Source: Natrinema salifodinae (GTDB lineage: Archaea > Halobacteriota > Halobacteria > Halobacteriales > Natrialbaceae). Taken from it: 64,000 bases of DNA. Below, piece by piece: positions 8,089 through 17,135 of this stretch. Position numbers and translations under genes: made by a program. Every line of letters begins with the position of its first letter. Position 1 is the stretch's first letter. The DNA lies in NCBI RefSeq assembly GCF_900110455.1, contig NZ_FOIS01000003.1:699491-763490 (forward strand), read 5' to 3'. The notes under the pieces are model-generated. The model was not told where the DNA came from and searched no databases. It was given only the letters and a program-made list of their open reading frames with translations.

Positions 8089-8361
8089 ATGTCCCTCCAT
8101 CGGCGGACCTATCTCAGCGTCACGGCCGAGGCGCTCCATCCGGGTACGACCGTTCGCTACTACTATCGCACCGGCAGTTCGCTCGCTACCGTCGTCGAAC
8201 GGACCGACCGCATCGTCACCTTCGTCGGCGAAGACTGCGACGGGAAGTTCACGCACGGCCAGATCGACCGTCTGTTCGCCGACGATCGACTGGAGATCGT
8301 CCTCGACGACGAGCTTCACATCCCGGCGGATCGGACGGATCGAGCGGATCAGGCGGAGTGA
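8089..8361 (+). CDS. Small haloarchaeal protein of unknown function
   Basis: The 90-residue protein is beta-rich and acidic (TYLSVTAEALHPGTTVRYYY, ERTDRIVTFVGED) with a charged C-terminal tail. Codon third positions are strongly GC, as in its neighbours, which supports a real gene. I chose the ATG before SLHRRTYL because the upstream part is not conserved-looking. No motif suggests a function. Confidence 0.6.
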   Translation: MSLHRRTYLSVTAEALHPGTTVRYYYRTGSSLATVVERTDRIVTFVGEDCDGKFTHGQIDRLFADDRLEIVLDDELHIPADRTDRADQAE

Positions 8362-8626
8362 GGATCGGCGACGGCGGATTTCTCTGACCGCGGATCCGAT
8401 TCGTCCGTCCGACGCTGGCCGCTTTCCCACCGCGCCGGAAGCTCCCGCTTCGATGCAATTCTTTGTTGTCGGCCAGAGTTCGTCGATAGCAAGCCACACG
8501 GTCTTTCCTCCCGACAGTGAAGGAGCCACGTGATCCTCACCGGACGGGCCGAGAACGCGACGAGCGAGCGGCGACGACGGGAGCGGGCTAACCGGTCAGC
8601 CGCGCAACGACCGACGGGGGATCGAA

Positions 8627-9628
8627 ATGAGTGACGAGGACGGAACTGAGAACGGAACCGGGGAGGGCACGGGCGAGGAACTCCGCGAATCGATCGATCG
8701 AGCCGCGTCGGGCGCGCCCGCGGCCGGCTGGGCCATCCGCGATCGCTTTTCGGCGGACGAGATCTTCGAGCGGGTCCTCGCGAGCGCCGCCGAAGAGATC
8801 GCCATCGGCAAACAGCGGCTGTTTTTCAGCGGCCTGGCCGCGGGATTCGCGATCGTCCTCACGTTCCTCGGCCACGCGGTCGGTGTGGCGACGTTCCCCG
8901 ACAATCAGTTCCTCAGCGCAATCCTGTATCCGGTCGGCTTCATCTACATCATCCTGGGGAACTACCAACTGTACACGGAGGAGACGCTACCGCCGGTCGC
9001 CCTGGTGTTGGCCAGGCTCGCCAGCCTGCCGCTGCTGTTTCGCGTCTGGGGGATCGTCGTGATCGGTAACGTGATCGGCGCGGGCCTGGGCGCGTACCTC
9101 CTCGCGCACGGTGAGGTGCTCTCGCCGGCCGCGATGGCGGCGGGAGCCGAGTTCGCCGCCGTCGGACTCGAGCACGGCTGGTGGACCGTGTTCAATAGGG
9201 CCCTCTTCGCGGGCTGGCTGGTCGCCGGCGTCGTGTGGCTCAACCACGCGGCCCGCGATACGGTCTCGCGACTGCTCCTGATCTACGTCATCTTCTACAT
9301 GATCGCCGCGGCGGATCTCTACCACGTGATCACGGCAGCGTGCGAGGTGTTCTACTACCTGTTCGTCACCGACGGCTCGGTGACCGTCGTCTACGAGTTC
9401 TGGCTTCCGGTATTCCTCGGAAACACAATCGGCGGCGTGTTCCTCGTCACGCTGGTGAATTACGCGCAGATCGAACAGCAGCGCTTCCCCGGCATTCGGG
9501 TGCTCGACGCGCGGGAACTGCTCTTCAGTTGGCGCGGCGGCAAGGTAAGAGCGCCGTCGCCAGGCCTGCAGTCCGACGATGGGGAATCCGAGTCGAGAGC
9601 GGAACTTCGGGAGGACCGCGACGAGTGA
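8627..9628 (+). CDS. Formate/nitrite transporter (FNT) family channel
   Basis: The 333-residue protein has six membrane segments in the FNT pattern. The family start is AAEEIAIGKQRLFFSGLAAGF. Half-helix breaks appear as FLSAILYPVGFIYIILGNYQLYTEE and in the fourth to fifth segments with WGIVVIGNVIGAG. The FNT family forms pentameric channels for formate, nitrite, hydrosulfide or similar monovalent anions. An acidic 40-residue head and an acidic tail are haloarchaeal additions. No formate or nitrite enzyme is nearby, so the substrate is left open. Confidence 0.88.
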   Translation: MSDEDGTENGTGEGTGEELRESIDRAASGAPAAGWAIRDRFSADEIFERVLASAAEEIAIGKQRLFFSGLAAGFAIVLTFLGHAVGVATFPDNQFLSAILYPVGFIYIILGNYQLYTEETLPPVALVLARLASLPLLFRVWGIVVIGNVIGAGLGAYLLAHGEVLSPAAMAAGAEFAAVGLEHGWWTVFNRALFAGWLVAGVVWLNHAARDTVSRLLLIYVIFYMIAAADLYHVITAACEVFYYLFVTDGSVTVVYEFWLPVFLGNTIGGVFLVTLVNYAQIEQQRFPGIRVLDARELLFSWRGGKVRAPSPGLQSDDGESESRAELREDRDE

Positions 9629-9696
9629 CGGGCCGCGCTCTCGAGCCCTCCTGAGCCGCCGCGCCGCCGCGGCGACGAACCCGCGGCCCGCCGACC

Positions 9697-11151
9697 TCAC
9701 TTCGAGAGCGCGCGCTCGACGGCTTCCGCCACGGACGTCGCCTTCTCGGCCAGGCTCGCCGAGACCAGGCCGTCGTCGACCGCCGCGTCCAGTTCGTCGG
9801 CGTCGACGATCTCGACGGTCCCGTCGGCCCCGCGAATCACGTCGACGTAGAGATCGACGTACCGGATCGTTTCGGGGAACAGTTCGACGGGCGTACAGAC
9901 GTTGACGTAGGTGCCCTTCGCGGTCCCGTCGGCGGCCTTGTATGTCGTCGGGTACCACCAGCGTCCCTCGCGGAACTTCGTCACGGCGACGTCGCCCTCC
10001 TCCTTCGAGACGCCGAGTGCGTCGTAGGTGCCGCCGCCGCGCATCGAGCGCTCGAGCGTCAGCGCCCCCTCGGGGTCCCAGTCGGTCACCTCGCCGCGGC
10101 CGAGCGAGATGCGACGGCCGTCGGGTTTGCCGTGGCCGATTTCGAGGCGGTCGCCCCGGACGGGGCCGAACTGTCGGGCGACGGCGGCGAAGGGAAACCG
10201 GTCGTCGTCGCCGGACTCGTCGCCGCCTATCGCACCGGCTCCGGTCGACTCGCAGATCGCCTCTGCGAAGTCGACCGCCGCGCTCGCGGCCCGATCGGCG
10301 GCCTTCGTCCGGTGGTGGCCCGGCATCGTCGTCTCGACGCGCCGCCGGTAGTCGTCTAAGGCAAACCTGGACTCGCGGCCGAACCAGCACCAGGCCGTCG
10401 TCCGCGGCGCGGCGTGGAGACCGGGCTCGCCCGGTTCGTCCGGCGCGTCCGCCAGCGCATCCTCGAGCGCGCGGACGCGGTCAACGGCGCGTTCGAGCGC
10501 GGTTCCCATCGCCTCGAGATTCGCGTCGGCGGCCGCTTGCTGCCAGCGCAGCCCCCAGCCCTCGGGGACGTCGACCGAGAGCAGGTCGGTCATGCCGACG
10601 AGTTCGTCCGCGCGCTCGCCGCGCAGCGCCGCGGAAACGCCGCTGCGGTCCCTCGAGAGCGTACAGAGCCCGTCCTCGACCGCGAGGGTCGGCGCCACGA
10701 GCGGGCGGTCGTCGTCCCACGGCGGCGCGGGCTCGCGGACCTGGACCCGATAGCGGTTCCCGGCGTCAACGTAGCCGTCGACGTCGTCGTATTTGAGGTA
10801 GCCGCGCCGGCCGTCGCCGAGGTCGACGACGGCGCCGCTCCCGCCGCCGGCCTCGATCACCGCCGCGTCGAAGACCGCCCCGCGGGGCGCGTCGGCCTCC
10901 CACCGGAAGGTATCGATCGCCAGGCCGGCGAGTTCGTCAGCGACCGTCTCGACCGCGTCCGGCTCGCCCGAGATCTCGACGGCCTGGCGGTCGCGGGTCG
11001 TCTCGAGGGACGCGTCCGCCGGTTCGGTCTCGAAGGATCGGTCGAAGCGCTCCCGGATCGGTTCGGAGGCCTGGACGACCTCGACGCCGGCCTCGCTCAG
11101 GAGCCGCGTGAGCGCCGTGGTGTAGATGCCGCGGACGCGAGCCGTCGTCAT
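9697..11151 (-). CDS. RNase FAU-1-type ribonuclease
   Basis: The 484-residue protein matches the archaeal FAU-1 family (ribonuclease E/G-like). An N-terminal S1-like region with RGYLKYDDVDGYVDAGNRYRVQV is followed by a central nuclease-associated part (GLRWQQAAADANLEAM, MPGHHRTKAADRA). The C-terminal DUF402 domain carries the sequence GEVTDWDPEGALTLERSMRGGG and ends VYV-type strands (YVDLYVDVI). FAU-1 binds and trims AU-rich RNA and has been linked to 5S rRNA processing in archaea. The length is normal and the gene stands alone on the minus strand. Confidence 0.85.
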   Translation of the reverse strand: MTTARVRGIYTTALTRLLSEAGVEVVQASEPIRERFDRSFETEPADASLETTRDRQAVEISGEPDAVETVADELAGLAIDTFRWEADAPRGAVFDAAVIEAGGGSGAVVDLGDGRRGYLKYDDVDGYVDAGNRYRVQVREPAPPWDDDRPLVAPTLAVEDGLCTLSRDRSGVSAALRGERADELVGMTDLLSVDVPEGWGLRWQQAAADANLEAMGTALERAVDRVRALEDALADAPDEPGEPGLHAAPRTTAWCWFGRESRFALDDYRRRVETTMPGHHRTKAADRAASAAVDFAEAICESTGAGAIGGDESGDDDRFPFAAVARQFGPVRGDRLEIGHGKPDGRRISLGRGEVTDWDPEGALTLERSMRGGGTYDALGVSKEEGDVAVTKFREGRWWYPTTYKAADGTAKGTYVNVCTPVELFPETIRYVDLYVDVIRGADGTVEIVDADELDAAVDDGLVSASLAEKATSVAEAVERALSK

Positions 11152-11263
11152 CGCTGCCCCTCCGAAGCCGCCGGTGCTACCTCCGTTTCTGCGGACGGCT
11201 GTCCGTCGATTCCGCGTCGCGAACCGCGCGCGAGCGATTCGGGCTGTGCGCCGAACACGGCGA

Positions 11264-11689
11264 TCACCGTAGTTGCTCGCGGTCGGCGGCGAACCGCACC
11301 CGGTCGTTGATCGTCGGCCCGAGCGTCAGTTCGACGTAGTCAACGTCGGCCCACGTCTGATGAGCTTCCGAGTCCTCGGACTTGGAAACGCCGTCGAGAA
11401 TGCGCCCGTCCTCGACGTAGACGCCCCAGGTGTCGAACCGGAGCCACCCGCGCATCTCGTCGGCGTGGGTCGTGATGTCGGCGTAGTCGACCGCGTGTTC
11501 CGGGTAGTCGGAACTCGAGTGCGCCATGTCCATGTCCGAGTAGACGGTGTCGTGCTCGTCGAAGAACGCCTCGAGCGCCGCTGCGTCCGTCTCGACGGCC
11601 TCGACGACCGCCTCGGAGGCGTCCTGGATGTCCTCCGTCTCGAGGCCGACGTCGCGAAGCGCCTGCTGGGTTCGCTGGTCGAAATGCAT
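11264..11689 (-). CDS. Conserved haloarchaeal protein (DUF7532-like)
   Basis: The 141-residue protein starts MHFDQRTQQALRDVGLETEDI and ends with beta-rich sequence (WADVDYVELTLGPTINDRVRFA). I recall this as a widespread haloarchaeal family, possibly DUF7532, with no known role. The ATG at 11689 fits the family start, and the upstream open sequence is low complexity. It lies 112 bases downstream of the FAU-1 gene start and runs in the same direction, upstream of it, so the two could share a transcript. Confidence 0.7.
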   Translation of the reverse strand: MHFDQRTQQALRDVGLETEDIQDASEAVVEAVETDAAALEAFFDEHDTVYSDMDMAHSSSDYPEHAVDYADITTHADEMRGWLRFDTWGVYVEDGRILDGVSKSEDSEAHQTWADVDYVELTLGPTINDRVRFAADREQLR

Positions 11690-11944
11690 ACGCGCCGGTT
11701 GGGCCGGCAGGCCTTTGATGATTCCGAGTCCGAGCGGCCGATCGCGGCCGATTGCGGCCGATCGAAACGGGGATCCGGTCGGTCTCGCGTTTGCGGCCAC
11801 CGGCATCCGCCGATCAGCGGGCCACCGCTATCGCACGACCAGGCGAGGTGGTGCGCTGTCAGGACGGCCCCGGTCGAGTGAGAGAGTCACATCCGTACAG
11901 TCTCTCCGGCGGAGATTTTGATTCCATAAATAATCGTCCCGAAC

Positions 11945-12050
11945 GATATCGATAGCGATACGATATCCATATACTCAATCTAAAGTCATACTTAGTCTCT
12001 GAATGTTTCGACATCGGTGATTTTATCGTTCAAGTATTTAGACAGAGACT
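11945..12050 (+). promoter_or_regulatory. Operator-like inverted repeat and promoter of the symporter gene
   Basis: GATATCG at 11945-11951 is repeated in reverse as CGATATC at 11961-11967 with a 9-base spacer, a perfect 7-9-7 dyad. A TATA-like TTTTATC at 12021-12027 lies 24-30 bases before the ATG at 12051, which fits a leaderless start. The region from 11930 on is AT-rich. The dyad would suit a dimeric regulator binding upstream of the promoter. The rest of the 361-base gap (11690-11944) shows nothing further. Confidence 0.55.
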
Positions 12051-13358
12051 ATGGCGAGATCTGTCCGCCAATTCTACGATCGCTATCGGTCCGTGCCGAT
12101 CATCTATCGGATCGGCGTCGCGTTCGTTCTCGGCTCGGTCCTCGGCCTGGCCGTTGGCGAGCCGGCGACGCGGCTCGAACCGCTCGGTGACCTTTTCGTG
12201 CGGCTGCTCCAGATGATCGTGATCCCGATCATCATCTTCACCCTGCTCATGGGGGCCAAACGGCTCTCACCCTCGAGTCTCGGGAAGATCGGCGGCCAGG
12301 TCGTGGCGCTCTATCTGGTCACGACCGCGATCGCGATCGGCGTCGGGTTGTTCGTCGCGAATCTGATCAACCCCGGGTCCGGGCTCGAGGTTGCCGACGC
12401 GAGCGTCGAGACCAGAGAGGCGCCCGACATCGTCGAGGTCTTCATGGACATCGTTCCGACGAACCCGATCGGTGCGATGGCCGACGGCGAGGTCCTCCCG
12501 ACGATTTTCTTCACCATCGCGTTCGGGCTCGCGCTGGCCTACCTACAGGACGAGTACGACGTCGGCACCACCGTCCACGAGGGCGTCGAGACCGCGTTCG
12601 AACTCGCCGAAACCGGCGCGGAGGCGATGTTCAAGATCGTCTGGGGCGTCATGGAGTACGGCGTGATCGGCGTGTTCGCCCTGATGGCGACGACGTTCGG
12701 GGACGCGGGCGTCGACGCGATCGCGCCGTTCGCCAAACTCATCGGCGCGCTCACCCTCGCGGTCGTCCTCCACGTCGGATTCACGTACCTCCTGATCATC
12801 CAGTGGGGGCTGCTCCGAGAGTCGCCGATGGACTTCCTGCGTGGCGCCAAGGAAGCGATCGTGACCGCCCTCTCGATCCGGTCGAGCAGCGGCACGCTAC
12901 CGGTGACGATGAACGACGCCGACGAGAACTTCGGCGTCGACGAGGAGGTCTACAGCTTCTCGCTGCCGCTGGGCGCGACGATCAACATGGACGGGACGGC
13001 GATGTACCAGGGCGTCGCGGCGATCTTCGCCGCCAACATGGTCGGACAGACGCTAACTATCGGCGAGCAACTGACGGTCATCACGACGGCCCTCCTCGCG
13101 AGCGTCGGGACCGCCGGCGTCCCCGGGAGCGGCCTGATCATGCTGACCATGATCCTCACCCAGCTCGGCCTCCCGCTCGAGGTCGTCGGAATGGTAGCGG
13201 GCGTCGACCCGATCCTCGACCGCCTGCGGACGATGAACAACGTGACCGGCGACCTCGCGGTCACGACGCTCGTCGCCGACTGGAACGACAAGATCGACCG
13301 CACGAGCACCATCTGGACGGAGACGGACGCGACGAGTCCGGTCGCGGGCGACGACTGA
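12051..13358 (+). CDS. Dicarboxylate/amino acid:cation symporter (DAACS)
   Basis: The 435-residue protein is a GltP/DctA-type sodium- or proton-coupled importer of glutamate, aspartate or C4-dicarboxylates. Seen features: SIRSSSGTLPVTM (serine-rich hairpin loop HP1), LPLGATINMDGTAMYQG (the NMDGT cation and substrate motif) and ASVGTAGVPGSGLIML (hairpin HP2). Eight membrane segments and the two re-entrant loops have normal spacing. A 7-9-7 dyad lies upstream. The downstream PrsW-like gene runs the same way, 81 bases later, but is probably separately transcribed. Confidence 0.94.
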   Translation: MARSVRQFYDRYRSVPIIYRIGVAFVLGSVLGLAVGEPATRLEPLGDLFVRLLQMIVIPIIIFTLLMGAKRLSPSSLGKIGGQVVALYLVTTAIAIGVGLFVANLINPGSGLEVADASVETREAPDIVEVFMDIVPTNPIGAMADGEVLPTIFFTIAFGLALAYLQDEYDVGTTVHEGVETAFELAETGAEAMFKIVWGVMEYGVIGVFALMATTFGDAGVDAIAPFAKLIGALTLAVVLHVGFTYLLIIQWGLLRESPMDFLRGAKEAIVTALSIRSSSGTLPVTMNDADENFGVDEEVYSFSLPLGATINMDGTAMYQGVAAIFAANMVGQTLTIGEQLTVITTALLASVGTAGVPGSGLIMLTMILTQLGLPLEVVGMVAGVDPILDRLRTMNNVTGDLAVTTLVADWNDKIDRTSTIWTETDATSPVAGDD

Positions 13359-13439
13359 AGGCGCCCGTCGACTGCCGAACGGCGGCAGACCGTGTCCGAT
13401 TGCCGAACCTATACCCAGATGGCAGTTGTACGCACGCCT

Positions 13440-14462
13440 ATGCAACGCAGGCGAGACCCGGTCGAACGCGCCGAGGAGCGGTCCGGCGACGGGTCGACCG
13501 ACCTCTACGACGTCGCAAGGTGGGAGCCGCGCTCGATCGTCGATCTGTTCGCGTACACGCTCTACAACGCGGTCAGCTACGGCTTTCGGGCACTCGTCCT
13601 ACTGGTCGCGATCGCGATCACCCTGGCGCTGCTCGTCTCCCCCGCCGCGATCGTCATCGAGGACCCGTTCGTCGGCATCTTCTTCGCGCTCTCGGTCGTC
13701 CCTGCGGGGCTGCTCGCGGCCTACATCTGGTACGCCGATATCACGACGAGCGAACCGCTGCGGCTGCTCGTCGCGACGTTCCTGCTGGCGGTGCTGTTCG
13801 CGACGTTCGCGGCCGTCATCAACTCACTGGGCCGATCGATGCTCGGCGTCGGCGCCGTCGGGAGCGTCGTCTTCTTCTACCTGGTCGTCGGCCCTGTCGA
13901 AGAGACGGTGAAACTGCTGGCCGTCCAGGTCTTCGCCTACCGGAGCGAGAGCTTCAACGCCGTCATCGACGGCGCGGTCTACGGGGCCGTCGCCGGCCTC
14001 GGCTTCGCCGCGATCGAGAACGCGATCTACATCGGCCGGGTCGTCGGCGAGGCCGAACCCGAGGCCAGCGTGCTCGTCACCGCCGGCGGGATCGCGACGG
14101 TTCGGGCCCTGGCCGGCCCCGGCCACGTCATCTACTCCGCGATCGCCGGCTACTACCTCGGCCTGGCGAAGTTCAACCGCGACAACGCCGGCCCGATCGT
14201 CCTCAAGGGGCTGCTCGTCGCCGCGTTCGTCCACGGAACGTACAACGTGACCGTTGGAATCGTCCCCGAACTCGTCACGCAGGTGTTCCCGGTCGGCTTC
14301 GGCCTGGCGTTCGTCGGCTACGTGATCGTCTACGACCTGGCGATCGGCTACTACCTCTACCGAAAGATTTCCCGCTACCGCCGCGCGTACCGTGCGGTCA
14401 GGGACGACGCAGATGCCGTCAGGGGGTCGGAGCTGACCGAGTTCGAACCGCCACAGCGCTGA
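13440..14462 (+). CDS. PrsW-like membrane protease
   Basis: The 340-residue protein has about eight membrane segments and the four conserved PrsW motifs: EETVK (residues near 160), GFAAIENAIY, then TVRALAGPGHVIYSAIAGYYLG, and HGTYN. These Glu and His residues form the metalloprotease-like site of the family that cleaves the RsiW anti-sigma factor in Bacillus. Archaea lack sigma factors, so the substrate must be another membrane protein. The ATG at 13440 is preferred to one at 13392 because the intervening residues are not typical. Confidence 0.85.
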   Translation: MQRRRDPVERAEERSGDGSTDLYDVARWEPRSIVDLFAYTLYNAVSYGFRALVLLVAIAITLALLVSPAAIVIEDPFVGIFFALSVVPAGLLAAYIWYADITTSEPLRLLVATFLLAVLFATFAAVINSLGRSMLGVGAVGSVVFFYLVVGPVEETVKLLAVQVFAYRSESFNAVIDGAVYGAVAGLGFAAIENAIYIGRVVGEAEPEASVLVTAGGIATVRALAGPGHVIYSAIAGYYLGLAKFNRDNAGPIVLKGLLVAAFVHGTYNVTVGIVPELVTQVFPVGFGLAFVGYVIVYDLAIGYYLYRKISRYRRAYRAVRDDADAVRGSELTEFEPPQR

Positions 14463-14616
14463 GCCGCCGATTGGGGCCGTAACGATCGTGGTCTCGAGGT
14501 CGTGGTCAAACTCCGGGGCCGCGTTCGCGCCCCTGAATCGGGCATAGCGGCGGTCTCACGGACGGCCACGAAACGATGGGCCGGCGGGTAGTAACGGCGA
14601 CCGCGACTCGGAGGCG

Positions 14617-15222
14617 TCACTCGAACCTCACTTCGAGCAGCCGCTCGACGTACTTCGAAAGAACGTCGACTTCGAGGTGGACCGAGTCGCCCGGTTCCTT
14701 CTCGGAGAGCGTCGTCAGCTCGTAGGTTGTCGGGATAATCGCGACGGTCACGTGCCCGTTTTCGGCGTCGAGATCCGCGACGGTGAGGCTGATCCCGTCG
14801 AGCGTGATCGATCCCTTCTCGACGACGTACCGGTCGTAGCCCGCGGGCAGTTCGAACTCGAAGAACCAGTCCTCGTCGACGGACTCGACGTTCGTAATCG
14901 TCGCGACCGCGTCGACGTGGCCCTGCACGACGTGGCCGTCGAACCGGCCGTCGGCCGGCATCGCCCGTTCGAGGTTGACCGCGTCGCCCTCGGCGAGGTC
15001 GCCCAGGTAGGTCCGCTCGACGGTCTCGGTCGCTAGGAAGACCTCGAACCACTCGCCTGCGGCGAACGCCTCGACGGTGAGGCAGGCGCCGCTGACGCTG
15101 ATACTCTGGCCGTGCTCGAGCCCCGTCGCGACCTCGTCGGCCCCGATGCGCAGCCGGAGGCCGTCGTCGGTCCGCTCCCGGGCGACGATCTCGCCGGTCT
15201 CCTCGACGATTCCCGTGAACAT
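14617..15222 (-). CDS. ribE: Riboflavin synthase, alpha subunit type
   Basis: The 201-residue protein begins MFTGIVEETGEI and consists of two lumazine-binding barrels of about 95 residues each. The first holds HGQSISVSGACLTVE, the second GSITLDGISLTVADL. The enzyme joins two 6,7-dimethyl-8-ribityllumazine molecules to give riboflavin, the last step of the pathway. Many archaea use an unrelated riboflavin synthase, but haloarchaea carry this bacterial type. No other riboflavin gene is next to it. Confidence 0.95.
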   Translation of the reverse strand: MFTGIVEETGEIVARERTDDGLRLRIGADEVATGLEHGQSISVSGACLTVEAFAAGEWFEVFLATETVERTYLGDLAEGDAVNLERAMPADGRFDGHVVQGHVDAVATITNVESVDEDWFFEFELPAGYDRYVVEKGSITLDGISLTVADLDAENGHVTVAIIPTTYELTTLSEKEPGDSVHLEVDVLSKYVERLLEVRFE

Positions 15223-15363
15223 ACTCCGAGATACCAGTCGACGGGTAAAGGCGTTCTGAATCCGGTATGCGTTCCAATTCCGTGAAATAGCGGCGACGCT
15301 CGCGCCGAGTTGCGTCGCGATCGGTCGTCGCGCTTTTGCCGGTTCCCCTGCTACGCCACCCTA

Positions 15364-15624
15364 ATGGCCGGTATCATCGACACGATCAAACTCGCGGGCA
15401 CCCTCGTGCTCGCCCTGCCCGCCGCGCTCGCGGGCCTCGAACTCCTCCTCGTCCGCGGACAGCCGACCGTCGGTGCGGGCCTCATCGGCCTGGCGGTCGG
15501 GCTCGTGGTCGTCCAGCACTGGCTGACGCTGCCGACGGACGTCCCGGAACTCCTGGCCAAGCGCGTTCTGGGCGCGGTCGTGAAAGAGCCGGAGCCGGAC
15601 TCCGAGCCCGAGGACGAGCGGTAG
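15364..15624 (+). CDS. Small two-segment membrane protein (DUF7533-like)
   Basis: The 86-residue protein starts MAGIIDTIKLAGTLVLALPA, has two hydrophobic segments (residues 8-30 and 36-54) and ends with a charged tail rich in Pro, Glu and Asp. It resembles a small haloarchaeal family that I recall as DUF7533. The function is unknown. The ATG at 15364 begins directly before the amphipathic start of the first segment. Confidence 0.7.
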   Translation: MAGIIDTIKLAGTLVLALPAALAGLELLLVRGQPTVGAGLIGLAVGLVVVQHWLTLPTDVPELLAKRVLGAVVKEPEPDSEPEDER

Positions 15625-15743
15625 GACAGCACCCGCCGTTTCGCAGGTGGAGGTCGGTCCGTCCGCCGAGTCCGAACCGACGCGACGAACGCGAGCCGGC
15701 GACCGGCACAACGCATTCCCGGCGTCGGCACCTACTCGCCGAT

Positions 15744-15923
15744 ATGGGAACCGCGTGCACCTACTGCGGCAGCGACGTCGAGCGACACGATCCCGTCTCC
15801 GTGACCGAGGGCGACGACGACAGCGCCGACCGGGCGGGCCGGTTCTGCAACTACGCCTGCCTGGCGGCGTACATCGAGGACGAGGGCCTGGCTACCGGCG
15901 CGGTCTGCGAGTGGACGCCGTGA
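15744..15923 (+). CDS. Small zinc-finger protein
   Basis: This 59-residue protein holds CTYC at residues 5-8 and CNYACLAAYI in the second half, a treble-clef or TRASH-like pair of cysteine knuckles (FCNYACLAAYIE). Similar tiny haloarchaeal zinc proteins bind nucleic acids or partners. It is highly acidic between the knuckles. No strong functional context is seen. Confidence 0.7.
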   Translation: MGTACTYCGSDVERHDPVSVTEGDDDSADRAGRFCNYACLAAYIEDEGLATGAVCEWTP

Positions 15924-16038
15924 GGACGCGGGCAGCGGGTCGCCCGGTTCCCCGATCCGTTCGATCGGCTCGGGCCACCGCGATGGACCCGCAGACCGGT
16001 GGTGGCTATTTATCCGTCGGGACTGTCGGATAGCGCCG

Positions 16039-17133
16039 ATGATCGACGGCGACTCAGTGTTTCACTCCGTCCGTGACCGCGTCCGGACGTCGAGGCGGAT
16101 CGACCGATCGAGCGAGAACCGCGTCAAGCGGTGGCTCCTGTTCGACGGGAGCCGCGAGCGGGTCGCGACCGCGCTGCTCGCCGCCGTCTTCGCCACGTTG
16201 CTCGTTCTGGGCGGGATCTGGCCGATCGAGTATCAAGAACTCTTGAGCAAGACGACGATGGTCCAGACGGTGTTCAACACGTTGCTGTCCGGCACCATTC
16301 TGCTGGTCTCGATCGTCGTCTCCATCGCCGCCGTCGGCATCTCGCAGGAACTCACCTCGCTGGGCGACCAGTCCGAGCGCGTCGACACGGTGATCGACTT
16401 CCAGAGCGGGATCGAAGAGCGCGACATCGTCGACGTGAGCCCGGCCAGGCCGGGCCAGTTCACCGCCGTCGTCCTCCGGTGGATCAAGGAGCGAGCGACC
16501 GAACTCCAGCGCATCGACGGCGACGCCGGGCGGGAGTACCGCAACGAGGTCGACCGCCTCCAGGCTGACATCCAGGCGAACACGGAGGAGGTGCTGACGA
16601 CCCTCTCGCGGGTCCCGAACGGCTCGACGGACGAGCTGCTCACCGGATTGAACTACGACTCCTCGTGGCAGCTCTACCAGGCGCGGCGCATCCTCACGGA
16701 GTACGGCGAGCAGCTTACCGCGGCCGAGCGACGGGTCATCGAGGACATCATGGATACGCTACGGAAGCTCATGGTCTGCCGGGAGTACTTCAAGACGCTG
16801 TACTACAAGCTCGAGCTTTCTGACCTCTCGATGACGCTGCTGACCGTCTCGCTCCCGGCGATCGTCTTCATCACGTACGTGCTGCTCGCGCTCGATTCCG
16901 GACTGTTCCCGGACGCCACCGTCCTCGGCTACACGCCCCTGACCGTCTTCATCAGTCTGGCGTACACCATCGCGCTCGCGCCCTACGCCGTCCTGACGTC
17001 GTACGTCCTCCGGGCCGCGACCGTAACGAAGCGGACGCCGGAAGAGGGGCCGTTCGTGCTCGACGCGGCGCGCGAGACGCGCTACGACGCGGGAACGGAG
17101 ACGAAAACGAGTGCGAGCGGGGACGACGACTAA
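16039..17133 (+). CDS. Conserved membrane protein, four segments
   Basis: The 364-residue protein has two membrane segments near residues 40-60 and 75-100 (TALLAAVFATLLVLGGIWP, LLSGTILLVSIVVSIAAVG), a soluble helical middle of about 150 residues, and two more segments near 265-320. The middle part is charged and could form a coiled bundle. It resembles uncharacterised haloarchaeal membrane proteins. Cytoplasmic placement of the helical middle is inferred. The gene stands alone; its 3' end is 2 bases from the end of the M24-like gene on the other strand. Confidence 0.7.
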   Translation: MIDGDSVFHSVRDRVRTSRRIDRSSENRVKRWLLFDGSRERVATALLAAVFATLLVLGGIWPIEYQELLSKTTMVQTVFNTLLSGTILLVSIVVSIAAVGISQELTSLGDQSERVDTVIDFQSGIEERDIVDVSPARPGQFTAVVLRWIKERATELQRIDGDAGREYRNEVDRLQADIQANTEEVLTTLSRVPNGSTDELLTGLNYDSSWQLYQARRILTEYGEQLTAAERRVIEDIMDTLRKLMVCREYFKTLYYKLELSDLSMTLLTVSLPAIVFITYVLLALDSGLFPDATVLGYTPLTVFISLAYTIALAPYAVLTSYVLRAATVTKRTPEEGPFVLDAARETRYDAGTETKTSASGDDD

Positions 17134-17135
17134 CG

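Noticed and set aside
8362-8626. Possible coding on the minus strand (GGKTVWLAIDELWPTTKN) before the FNT gene
   Set aside because: The frame loses coding character after about 30 residues, has mixed codon use and no recognisable domain.
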